A stretch of 64,000 bases of DNA, from the NCBI GenBank assembly GCA_019117125.1, contig DXAL01000048.1, positions 1 to 64,000 of the forward strand. Direction: 5' to 3'. Every line of letters starts with the position of its first letter. Position 1 is the first letter of the stretch. The notes under the pieces are model-generated. The model was not told the DNA's origin, did not search any database, and saw only the letters and a list, made by a program, of their open reading frames with translations. Origin of the DNA: Candidatus Mediterraneibacter merdipullorum. GTDB lineage: Bacteria; Bacillota; Clostridia; Lachnospirales; Lachnospiraceae. Positions 21,469-29,510 of the stretch are shown piece after piece. Both the position numbers and the translations under genes were made by a program.

Positions 21469-22005
21469 ATGGACGCGATGGAGTGGGGACTGATACACAT
21501 TTACTGCGGAGACGGAAAGGGAAAGACATCGGCAGCCACGGGACTGGCTGTGAGAGCGGCAGGGTGCGGGAAGCGTGTGCTCTTTGCCCGGTTCCTGAAA
21601 AATGAGGATTCGGGAGAGCTGCATGTCCTGGATGCGGTCCCTGAGATAGACGTCATCCATCTGGAAAGGTCTTACGGCTTTTACCGCACGCTTTCAGATG
21701 AAGAGAAGGAGGAAGTCCGGCGGATGTACGGCGGATTGTGGGTTGATATTATTGACCGGACCGCCTCGGGCGCGTACGATATGCTGGTCATGGATGAGTT
21801 CATGGCTGCGTATGGATACGGGCTCATTGACCGGGATGAGGCGCTCTCTTTTCTGAGGGAAAAGCCGGAGCATCTGGAAATCGTCCTGACCGGGCGTGAC
21901 CCGGATGAGCGTCTTGTGGAGCTGGCGGATTATGTGTCCGAGGTCCGCAAGGTCAAACATCCCTTCGACCGGGGCATCCGGGCGAGAAGAGGGATAGAGT
22001 ACTGA
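21469..22005 (+). CDS. cobO: Cob(I)yrinic acid a,c-diamide adenosyltransferase (CobO/BtuR family)
   Basis: GLIHIYCGDGKGKTSAATGLAVRAAGCGKRVLFARFLKN...DMLVMDEFMAAYGYGLI...LTGRDPDERLVELADYVSEVRKVKHPFDRGIRARRGIEY. Confidence 0.95.
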   Translation: MDAMEWGLIHIYCGDGKGKTSAATGLAVRAAGCGKRVLFARFLKNEDSGELHVLDAVPEIDVIHLERSYGFYRTLSDEEKEEVRRMYGGLWVDIIDRTASGAYDMLVMDEFMAAYGYGLIDRDEALSFLREKPEHLEIVLTGRDPDERLVELADYVSEVRKVKHPFDRGIRARRGIEY

Positions 22006-22084
22006 CAGACTGTCCGGTCCGGAAAAGACCGGGGAGGAGTGCCGGGTCCGGCATACATTTAAAAGACACAGCCTGTGGATATAT

Positions 22085-22236
22085 CCGGTCCGTTCCGGAG
22101 CAGGCTGCGAGGAAGACAGGTGAGAATCCTGCACAATACCCGTTGCTGTATTGGCGGAGCGGCGTTTCAGGAAAAGCCACTGGGAGAATTTCCCGGGAAG
22201 GCAGAGACGCCTGCGATGAGGCTTAAGTCAGAATAT
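22085..22236 (+). promoter_or_regulatory. Cobalamin (adenosylcobalamin) riboswitch upstream of cbiM
   Basis: GGTGAGAATCCTGCACAATACCCGTTGCTGTA and B12-box-like aaGCCACTGGGAGAATTTCCCGGGAAGGCAGAGACGCCTGCGATGAGGCTTAAGTCAG. Confidence 0.93.
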
Positions 22237-22290
22237 TCGCTTTTAAATGGACCTGGGGATTACGGGAATATGATCAAAGGAGAAAAGAAA

Positions 22291-23046
22291 ATGCCAAAAA
22301 AACAAAAGTTCTTACTGCGCGCGTACATCGTATTTGCAGCGATGTTCGTGGTCGCGCCTGCATCCAATGCGATGCATATCATGGAGGGCTACCTTCCCGC
22401 AGGATACTGCGTGGCGTGGGGAGCTGTCTGCCTGCCGTTTCTGGCAGCAGGATTTTTTTCACTTCGCAGCAAAATAAAGGAAAACAGGAGGAATCTCATC
22501 CTCATCGCCATGTCCGGGGCATTTATCTTCGTGATTTCATCGCTGAAGATTCCTTCGGTGACGGCAAGCTGTTCCCATATGACGGGAACAGGGCTTGGAG
22601 CCATCCTGTTCGGACCGTGCTCCGTCAGCATACTGGGACTCCTTGTCCTGGTCTTCCAGGCAGTGCTGCTGGCACACGGAGGACTGACGACGCTGGGGGC
22701 GAATACATTTTCCATGGCGATAGCCGGTCCCCTGGTTTCCTTTGGAATATACCGGCTGTGCTGCCGTACGAAGGTGAACCACAGGGCAGGCATCTTTCTG
22801 GCGGCATTTGCCGGCGACCTGTTTACGTACTGTGTGACGAGCGTCCAGCTCGCCCTCGCCCACCCGTCGGAGGCAGGCGGCGTGGCTGCCTCGACGGTGA
22901 AGTTCCTGGGCGTGTTTGCGCCGACCCAGCTTCCCCTCGCCGTCATCGAGGGAATCCTGACGGTCGTCATCGTCATAGGGCTTGAGACCTATGCCGGACC
23001 GGAGCTTCGCGCCATCGGTTTTGTGGACAGACGGAAGGAGGCGTGA
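22291..23046 (+). CDS. cbiM: Cobalt ECF transporter substrate-binding protein CbiM
   Basis: SNAMHIMEGYLPAGYCVAWGAVCLPFLAAG; SVTASCSHMTGTGLGAILFGPC; multi-TM. Confidence 0.96.
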   Translation: MPKKQKFLLRAYIVFAAMFVVAPASNAMHIMEGYLPAGYCVAWGAVCLPFLAAGFFSLRSKIKENRRNLILIAMSGAFIFVISSLKIPSVTASCSHMTGTGLGAILFGPCSVSILGLLVLVFQAVLLAHGGLTTLGANTFSMAIAGPLVSFGIYRLCCRTKVNHRAGIFLAAFAGDLFTYCVTSVQLALAHPSEAGGVAASTVKFLGVFAPTQLPLAVIEGILTVVIVIGLETYAGPELRAIGFVDRRKEA

Positions 23047-23384
23047 AGAGGATGACAAAGAATACCAAGACGGTGCTCCTGCTCCTTTTCATCGCCGTCC
23101 TCATCGCCGTGGTCCCGGTGGCGGCATTAAAAGGCGCCGGATTCGGAGGCTCGGACGATGCGGGGAGCGCGATGGTGGAAGAGATACAGGAAGGATACGA
23201 GCCCTGGTTTACACCGGTCCTTGAGACTGCGCTGGGCGGGGAACTGCCCGGGGAGGTCGAGAGTCTGATATTCTGTATCCAGACAGGAATTGGTGTTGGC
23301 GTCATCGCCTTTTTCATGGGGCGGTTCGTAGAGAGAAAGAAATGGATGGACAAACAGGGAGGAGAAGATGCTCCTGATAGATAA
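23043..23384 (+). CDS. cbiN: Cobalt transport protein CbiN
   Basis: FGGSDDAGSAMVEEIQEGYEPWFTPVLETALGGELPGEVESLIFCIQTGIGVGVIAFFMG; between cbiM and cbiQ (ATG 23052 also possible). Confidence 0.93.
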   Translation: MKRMTKNTKTVLLLLFIAVLIAVVPVAALKGAGFGGSDDAGSAMVEEIQEGYEPWFTPVLETALGGELPGEVESLIFCIQTGIGVGVIAFFMGRFVERKKWMDKQGGEDAPDR

Positions 23385-24150
23385 GCTGTGTTACCGGTCA
23401 AGGCTGCGATATGTGAATGCGTCGGAGAAACTGCTGTATGCCGCAGCGACGCTCATTATCTGTATCGTGAGCAGGAGCGCCGCGACCGCAGTTCCGGTCT
23501 TCCTGGTCAACCTGGCGCTGACCGTGGGGAAGGGGGGCATCCCCCTTTCCCGGTATCTCCGCCTGCTGCTCATACCAGCTGCGTTTCTCGCAGCCGGCAC
23601 AGCGGCGGTGGCGGTCAATCTTTCGGAAACGCCGATGGACGCATTTGCATTTCCCGTCGGAGGATGGTATATCACCGGCAGCACGGAGGGGGCGCGGCAG
23701 GCGCTCACCCTCTGCCTGACAGCGATGGCGGCGGTGAGCTGCCTGTACTTCCTGGCGCTCAATACAGTGATGACGGACATCCTGGGGGCGCTCCGGAAGT
23801 GGAAGGTCCCGGCGCTCCTGGTGGAGCTGATGCTCCTGATTTACCGGTTCATATTCGTGCTGGCAGGGACCGCATCCGCTATAAGGACCTCCCAGGTTTC
23901 CCGCCTCGGGAACCGGAACCTTAAGACCGGTGTGCGCTCCTTCGGGGCGATGGCGTCCTCGCTTTTCATCCTGGCGCTGAAGCGCTCGAACGCGCTCTAT
24001 GACGCCATGGAGTCCAGATGCTATGACGGGACGATATGCGTGCTCTCAAAGGAGCAGCCGGCGAAAGGGACCGGGATTGCCGCCATCCTCTTCTATGAGG
24101 CGGCGCTCCTGTTCATATGGGCGCTGGCGCACAGATATGCGGGGGTCTGA
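23368..24150 (+). CDS. cbiQ: Cobalt ECF transporter T component CbiQ
   Basis: Multi-TM; IDKLCYRSRLRYVNASEKLLYAAATLIICI; FGAMASSLFILALKRSNALYDAMESRCYDG. Confidence 0.93.
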   Translation: MLLIDKLCYRSRLRYVNASEKLLYAAATLIICIVSRSAATAVPVFLVNLALTVGKGGIPLSRYLRLLLIPAAFLAAGTAAVAVNLSETPMDAFAFPVGGWYITGSTEGARQALTLCLTAMAAVSCLYFLALNTVMTDILGALRKWKVPALLVELMLLIYRFIFVLAGTASAIRTSQVSRLGNRNLKTGVRSFGAMASSLFILALKRSNALYDAMESRCYDGTICVLSKEQPAKGTGIAAILFYEAALLFIWALAHRYAGV

Positions 24151-24171
24151 CCGGGCGGACGGAAGGAAACA

Positions 24172-24250
24172 GATGCAGACAGAACCGGACGGAGAGGGTG
24201 GAATGGATGACAGGCAGAACCGGATGGAGAGGATGGAACGGATGACAGAG
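24172..24250 (+). repeat. 34/35-bp imperfect tandem repeat at the cbiO start
   Basis: GATGCAGACAGAACCGGACGGAGAGGGTGGAATG / GATGACAGGCAGAACCGGATGGAGAGGATGGAACG / GATGACAGAG. Confidence 0.85.
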
Positions 24251-25105
24251 AAGGAAAACTGGATAATCGAAGCGCGGGATGTCTCTTTTTCCTATGAAGG
24301 GGATGACAAAAAAGCGCTGGACCATATCAGCCTGAAGATACGAAAGGGGAGCCGCGTGGCTTTCATGGGCGGGAACGGCTCCGGGAAGTCGACGTTCTTC
24401 CTCTGCCTCAACGGGATACACAGACCGGATTCGGGCACGATATCTATTGATGGAAAGCCTGTCCGGTATCAGAGAAAGGGGCTGCTGGATGTGAGGAGGA
24501 AAGTGGGCATCGTTTTCCAGGAGCCGGACGACCAGCTCTTTTCCGCAAGCGTCTACGAGGAGATATCCTTCGGGGTGCAAAACCTGGGCGTGGATGAAGC
24601 GCGGGCAAAGCAGGAAGTGGAGCGGGTGATAGAGGAACTCGATATCGCGCCCTTCCAGGACCGCCCGGTACACGCATTGAGCGGCGGGCAGAAGAAGCAG
24701 GTCGCCATCGCGGACATCCTGGTCATGCATCCGGAAGTGATGATACTGGATGAGCCGGCATCAGCCCTGGACCCCGTGCACACGCGGAAGGTGCGGGGAA
24801 TCGTGGACCGGCTGGCAGACCAGGGCATCACGGTGCTGATGGCGACCCATGACATCGACTACGCCTATGCCTGGTCGGATGAAATCGTGCTCCTGCATGA
24901 GGGGAAAGTCCTCCGGCAGGGAACGCCCGATATTGTATGTGCTGACAGGGAGGCGTTAAAGCAGGCGGGGATGGAGGCGCCGACTGTGCTCAGAATGTAC
25001 GGATGCCTCCGGGAAAAAGGCCTCTTTGCAGACGGGAGCGCCGCACCGCGGAGCATGGAAGGGCTCCTCCGTCTGCTGGAACAGACAGAGAACAGGAAAG
25101 GATGA
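24173..25105 (+). CDS. cbiO: Cobalt ECF transporter ATP-binding protein CbiO
   Basis: ARDVSFSYEGDDKKALDHISLKIRKGSRVAFMGGNGSGKSTFFLCLNGI...ALSGGQKKQVAIADILVMHPEVMILDEPASALDP; start ATG 24173 or 24243. Confidence 0.94.
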   Translation: MQTEPDGEGGMDDRQNRMERMERMTEKENWIIEARDVSFSYEGDDKKALDHISLKIRKGSRVAFMGGNGSGKSTFFLCLNGIHRPDSGTISIDGKPVRYQRKGLLDVRRKVGIVFQEPDDQLFSASVYEEISFGVQNLGVDEARAKQEVERVIEELDIAPFQDRPVHALSGGQKKQVAIADILVMHPEVMILDEPASALDPVHTRKVRGIVDRLADQGITVLMATHDIDYAYAWSDEIVLLHEGKVLRQGTPDIVCADREALKQAGMEAPTVLRMYGCLREKGLFADGSAAPRSMEGLLRLLEQTENRKG

Positions 25106-25111
25106 GAGAAG

Positions 25112-25882
25112 ATGGAAAAAGGAATCCTGGCAGTCAGCTTTGGGACAAGTTATGTGGACACACTGGATAAGACCATTGCGGTAATCGAGAAGGAGATTGC
25201 CGCCCGGTTCCCGGAATGGGGCGTATACCGAGCATTTACGAGCCGGATGATCGTGCGCAGGCTGAAGCAGACAAAAGGCATCCATGTGGATACAGTGGAA
25301 GAGGCGTTAAAGCGGATGGCGGATGACGGCATCCGGGAGGTCGTCGTGCAGCCCACCCATATCATCAACGGCATTGAAAACGACCGGATGATGGAAGCTC
25401 TGATGGAGCATATGCCGCTGTTTGAGCGGATACGGGTGGGCAAGCCGCTTCTGAGCAGTGTGGACGATTACAAGAAAGCAATCCACGCAGTGATGTCGGA
25501 AATCCGCCTGGAGGACGCCGAGATGCTGGTCCTGATGGGGCACGGGACGGAGCACCATGCCAACGCCGCATACCCGACGCTGGAGTATACCTTCCATGCG
25601 CTGGGATACAGTCAGGTGCTGGTAGGGACGGTGGAGAGCTTCCCGGAACTGAAAAATGTGATGGCGAAACTGGAAATCGCAGGGAAGAAAAAAGTGGCGC
25701 TCATGCCCTTTATGCTCGTGGCAGGGGACCATGCCAGAAACGATATGGCGGGAGAGGAAGATTCCTGGAAATCCGAACTGGAATCCGAAGGATATGAGGT
25801 GCGCGTCATCATGAAAGGACTGGGGGAATTCGAGGGGATACGGAACCTGTTCCTGGAGCACATCGAAGACGCGATGGAGTAG
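25112..25882 (+). CDS. cbiK: Sirohydrochlorin cobaltochelatase (CbiK)
   Basis: KGILAVSFGTSYVDTLDKTIAVIEKEIAARFPEWGVYRAFTSRMI...VVQPTHIINGIEND...LMGHGTEHHANAAYPTLEY. Confidence 0.95.
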   Translation: MEKGILAVSFGTSYVDTLDKTIAVIEKEIAARFPEWGVYRAFTSRMIVRRLKQTKGIHVDTVEEALKRMADDGIREVVVQPTHIINGIENDRMMEALMEHMPLFERIRVGKPLLSSVDDYKKAIHAVMSEIRLEDAEMLVLMGHGTEHHANAAYPTLEYTFHALGYSQVLVGTVESFPELKNVMAKLEIAGKKKVALMPFMLVAGDHARNDMAGEEDSWKSELESEGYEVRVIMKGLGEFEGIRNLFLEHIEDAME

Positions 25883-25902
25883 CGAAGACACAATGGAGTA
25901 GG
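25865..25902 (+). repeat. 19-bp tandem duplication spanning the cbiK stop codon
   Basis: GAAGACGCGATGGAGTAGC / GAAGACACAATGGAGTAGG; TAG stop present in both copies. Confidence 0.9.
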
Positions 25903-25906
25903 AGAC

Positions 25907-27127
25907 ATGGGAGATAACAGGGAAATCGGGACGACCCGCTCCGGGCTGCGCCTTGGATGGACCACCGGGAGCTGTGCCGCGGGAGCGGCGAAAGCGGCCG
26001 CCCGGATGCTGTTTGCCGGAGAGAGCGTGGAACAGGTCTGCCTGACGACGCCCAAAGGCATCCGGCTCACTCTGGACGTGGAAGAAATCAGCAGACATTC
26101 TGACCGGGTCCGGTGCGCAGTGCGCAAATACAGCGGCGACGACCCGGATGTGACGGACGGGATGGCAGTGTACGCATGCGTGGAGCGCGTACCGGACATG
26201 CCGGAGGAAGGACCGGCGCCGGACCGGGCATTTCTGGAAATTCCGGAGAAGGAAAGCCCTCATGGCAGGCTTCGCATCATCCTGGACGGCGGATGCGGCG
26301 TGGGCCGTGTGAGGAAGAGAGGACTGGAGCAGAAGGTCGGACAGCCGGCAATCAACCGGGTGCCCCGCAGGATGATTACCGAAGAGGTGGCGCAGATATG
26401 CCGGCAATACGGATACAGCGGCACGATAAAGGTGACCGTCTCCATCCCGGGAGGGGAGGAGACGGCGAAACGGACGTTCAACCCCAGGCTCGGCATCGAA
26501 GGAGGGCTGTCGGTGCTGGGCACATCCGGCATCGTGGAGCCTATGAGCGAGAAGGCGCTGACAGACACCATCTGGCTGGAAATGAAGATGCTGCGGGGGA
26601 ACGGTTACAGGTCCTGCTATGCGGTGCCGGGCAATTACGGGATGGATTTTCTCAGAGAGAGTCTGGGGCTTTCCCCGGAACTGGCGGTCACCTGCAGCAA
26701 TTACGTGGGCGAGACCATTGATGACGGAGTCCTGCTCGGGATGAAAAGCATCCTCCTGGTGGGACATGTGGGGAAATTCATCAAGCTGGCGGCAGGCGTG
26801 ATGGATACCCATTCCAGGCAGGCGGACTGCCGGATGGAAATCTTTGCAGCCCACGCCGCCATGGCAGGTGCGGATGCAGGGACAGCGCGCGCTCTCATGT
26901 CCTGCATCAATACGGCGCAGGCAGTCCGCATCTTAAAGGAGAACAATCTTTTGGAGACCGTCATGGAGTCCGTGATGGAACGCATTGCATTTTATCTGCA
27001 CCAGCGCGGCGGAGAAGGGATGCGCGTGGAAGCCATCGTCTTTTCGGAAGAGGAGGGAATCCTCGGACAGACGGCGCGTGCGGGAGAACTCCTGGAGATG
27101 ACAGAAGGGCAGAAGAACGGAGGATGA
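25907..27127 (+). CDS. cbiD: Cobalt-precorrin-5B (C1)-methyltransferase CbiD
   Basis: GLRLGWTTGSCAAGAAKAAARMLF...GGCGVGRVRKRGLEQKVGQPAINRVPRRMI...GTSGIVEPMSEKALTDTI. Confidence 0.97.
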   Translation: MGDNREIGTTRSGLRLGWTTGSCAAGAAKAAARMLFAGESVEQVCLTTPKGIRLTLDVEEISRHSDRVRCAVRKYSGDDPDVTDGMAVYACVERVPDMPEEGPAPDRAFLEIPEKESPHGRLRIILDGGCGVGRVRKRGLEQKVGQPAINRVPRRMITEEVAQICRQYGYSGTIKVTVSIPGGEETAKRTFNPRLGIEGGLSVLGTSGIVEPMSEKALTDTIWLEMKMLRGNGYRSCYAVPGNYGMDFLRESLGLSPELAVTCSNYVGETIDDGVLLGMKSILLVGHVGKFIKLAAGVMDTHSRQADCRMEIFAAHAAMAGADAGTARALMSCINTAQAVRILKENNLLETVMESVMERIAFYLHQRGGEGMRVEAIVFSEEEGILGQTARAGELLEMTEGQKNGG

Positions 27128-27134
27128 AAGACAG

Positions 27135-27926
27135 ATGAACGGGACATTTACAGGAGCAGGAGTGGGACCGGGCGACCCGGAGCTGATGACATTTAAGGCG
27201 GCGCGCGCCATCCGGGAGTGCGATGCAGTCGCCATACCGGTATCGGACAAAAGGCTGACCCGGCCGGTCTTTGAGGCAGTGCGGCAGGAACGGAACGATG
27301 ACAGCGCATCCGAAGCGTGCAGAGCATATCTGGAAAAATGCGTGGCCTATCAGATTGCGGCGGGAGCAGTCCCGGAAATCCGGATGAAAGACCGGCTCTA
27401 CCTGCCCATGCCGATGGTCAAAGAAAAAGACCGGTTAAAGAAGATACACGACAGAGATGCAGATGCAGTGGAAGAGCTGCTGGAGAGCGGGAAGGATGTG
27501 GTCTTCCTGACACTGGGAGACCCTTCGGTGTATTCCACATGCATGTATGTGCACAGGCGGCTGAAAGCGCGCGGATACCGGACGGGACTCATTCCGGGCG
27601 TGCCGTCGTTCTGTGCGGCTGCCGCGCGGCTGGATATCCCGCTGGTGGAGAACCGGCAGGAGCTCCATCTGCTCCCTGCATCCTATGAGATTGAAGAGAG
27701 CCTGCGGCTTCCGGGGACAAAGGTCCTGATGAAAGCAGGCAGGAAAATGGCGGATGTAAAGCGCATCTTAAAGGAGAGCGGCATGCAGGCGGCAATGGTG
27801 GAGAACTGCGGCATGGAGAAGGAGCAACTCTTTTTCTCCACAGAGGAGATACCGGAGGAGGCGGGATATTATTCCCTTCTCGTTGTAAAAGAAGAAAAGA
27901 CAGAAAAAGGGAGGACAGGAGCATGA
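27135..27926 (+). CDS. cbiL: Precorrin-2 / cobalt-factor II C20-methyltransferase
   Basis: MNGTFTGAGVGPGDPELMTFKAARAIRECDAVAIPVSD...FLTLGDPSVYSTCMYVHRRLKARGYRTGLIPGVPSFCAAAARLDIPL. Confidence 0.95.
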   Translation: MNGTFTGAGVGPGDPELMTFKAARAIRECDAVAIPVSDKRLTRPVFEAVRQERNDDSASEACRAYLEKCVAYQIAAGAVPEIRMKDRLYLPMPMVKEKDRLKKIHDRDADAVEELLESGKDVVFLTLGDPSVYSTCMYVHRRLKARGYRTGLIPGVPSFCAAAARLDIPLVENRQELHLLPASYEIEESLRLPGTKVLMKAGRKMADVKRILKESGMQAAMVENCGMEKEQLFFSTEEIPEEAGYYSLLVVKEEKTEKGRTGA

Positions 27927-28672
27927 TTACATTTGTAGGGGCAGGACCGGGGGCGGAAGACCTGATTACAGTCCGGGGACAGCGCCTTCTTGGAAATGCC
28001 GACATCGTCATCTATGCGGGCTCCCTTGTGAGTCCGGCGCTTCTGTCCTGGTGCCGCACAGACTGCGCCGTCTACAACAGCGCTGAGATGACGCTGGAAG
28101 AAGTGCTGGAAGTGATGACAAAAGGAGCCCGGGAAGGCAAAGAAGTGGTCCGGCTCCACACAGGCGACCCCTGTCTTTACGGAGCCATCCGGGAGCAGAT
28201 GGACGCACTGGAACAGGAGCACATCCCCTATGAAGTGTGTCCGGGCGTCAGTTCTTTTTGCGGAGCGGCGGCAGCTCTGGGCGCAGAATATACCCTGCCG
28301 GGCGTCTCCCAGTCCGTGGTGATTACCAGGCTGGCAGGGCGCACGCCGGTGCCGGAGCGGGAGTCTGTCCGGAGTTTTGCCGCGCATCAGGCGACGATGG
28401 TCGTCTTTTTGAGTACCGGGATGCTCGGCAGACTCTCGGAAGAGCTCATTGCCGGAGGCTATGCAGCGGACACGCCGGCGGCAGTGGTCTACAAAGCCAC
28501 CTGGCCGGAAGAGAAAGTGCTCCGGTGTACGGTGGGGACGCTGGAAGAGACGGCAGAGCGGGAGCATGTGACGAAGACGGCGCTCATTGTCGTGGGAAAT
28601 ATACTGGAAGGGGAGTATGAGCGCTCGAAACTGTACGACCCGTCATTTACCACAGGATTCAGAAAGGCGTGA
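27923..28672 (+). CDS. cbiF: Precorrin-4 / cobalt-precorrin-4 C11-methyltransferase
   Basis: MITFVGAGPGAEDLITVRGQRLLGNADIVIYAGSLVSPALL...VRLHTGDPCLYGAIREQMDALEQEHIPYEVCPGVSSFCGAAAALGAEYTLPGVSQSVVITR. Confidence 0.97.
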   Translation: MITFVGAGPGAEDLITVRGQRLLGNADIVIYAGSLVSPALLSWCRTDCAVYNSAEMTLEEVLEVMTKGAREGKEVVRLHTGDPCLYGAIREQMDALEQEHIPYEVCPGVSSFCGAAAALGAEYTLPGVSQSVVITRLAGRTPVPERESVRSFAAHQATMVVFLSTGMLGRLSEELIAGGYAADTPAAVVYKATWPEEKVLRCTVGTLEETAEREHVTKTALIVVGNILEGEYERSKLYDPSFTTGFRKA

Positions 28673-29418
28673 AACTTTTTATGGAACACGGAAAGATTTA
28701 TGTGACCGGCCTCGGTCCGGGAGCAGCGGAGCAGATGACGTTCCAGGCAGGGAATGTCCTGGAGAAATGCAGCGTGATTATCGGTTATACCGTGTATATC
28801 GACCTGATACGGGAAGCGTATCCGGATAAAGTATTCCTGAGCACGCCCATGCGCAGGGAAGCGGAGCGCTGCCGCATGGCATTTGAAGAGGCGGCGAAGG
28901 GGAAGAACGTCGCCATGGTGTGCAGCGGAGATGCCGGAATCTACGGCATGGCGGGGCTGATTTATGAAATCGGCAGGGATTATCCGGAGGTAGGCATCGA
29001 AGTCGTGCCTGGCATCACGGCGGCGTCCGGCGGTGCGGCTGTCCTGGGCGCCCCTCTGATGCATGACTTTGCGGTTATCAGCCTGAGCGACCTTCTTACG
29101 CCCTGGGAGACTATTGAACGGAGGCTGCGTGCTGCGGCGGAAGCGGATTTCGTTATCTGCCTGTACAATCCATCCAGCAAAAAGAGGGCGGACTATCTCC
29201 GGAGAGCCTGCGCTCTTATCCTTCAGTACCGGAGCGGTAAGACTGTGTGCGGGACAGTCCGCAACATCGGCAGAGAGGGGGAATCCTGCAGGATACTTTC
29301 CCTGGAGGAGCTCATGGATACTCCGGTCGATATGTTTACGACGGTATATATCGGAAATTCCAATACCATGGAGCTGCGCGGCAGGATGGTGACGCCGAGA
29401 GGATACCGGGATGTGTGA
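28669..29418 (+). CDS. cbiH: Precorrin-3B / cobalt-factor III C17-methyltransferase
   Basis: KIYVTGLGPGAAEQMTFQAGNVLEKCSVIIGYTVYIDLI...VCSGDAGIYGMAGLIYEI...YNPSSKKRADYLRRACALI. Confidence 0.96.
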   Translation: MKLFMEHGKIYVTGLGPGAAEQMTFQAGNVLEKCSVIIGYTVYIDLIREAYPDKVFLSTPMRREAERCRMAFEEAAKGKNVAMVCSGDAGIYGMAGLIYEIGRDYPEVGIEVVPGITAASGGAAVLGAPLMHDFAVISLSDLLTPWETIERRLRAAAEADFVICLYNPSSKKRADYLRRACALILQYRSGKTVCGTVRNIGREGESCRILSLEELMDTPVDMFTTVYIGNSNTMELRGRMVTPRGYRDV

Positions 29419-29510
29419 AGACAGAAGGGAAGAGCAGGATGTGTGAAGACAGGAGGGAAAAGCAGGATGTGTGAGGACGGACGGAAGAGCATGAGGTGTG
29501 GAGACACACA
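29410..29510 (+). repeat. 28-bp imperfect tandem repeat, 3-4 copies, from the cbiH stop into the start of cbiET
   Basis: GATGTGTGAAGACAGAAGGGAAGAGCAG / GATGTGTGAAGACAGGAGGGAAAAGCAG / GATGTGTGAGGACGGACGGAAGAGCAT / GAGGTGTGGAGACAC. Confidence 0.95.

Noticed and set aside
25307-26854. 515-aa reverse-strand ORF
   Set aside because: Antisense to cbiK/cbiD, which are clearly recognisable; no family motifs.
29410-29510. Possible CRISPR array after cbiH
   Set aside because: 28-bp units are directly abutting, without spacers.
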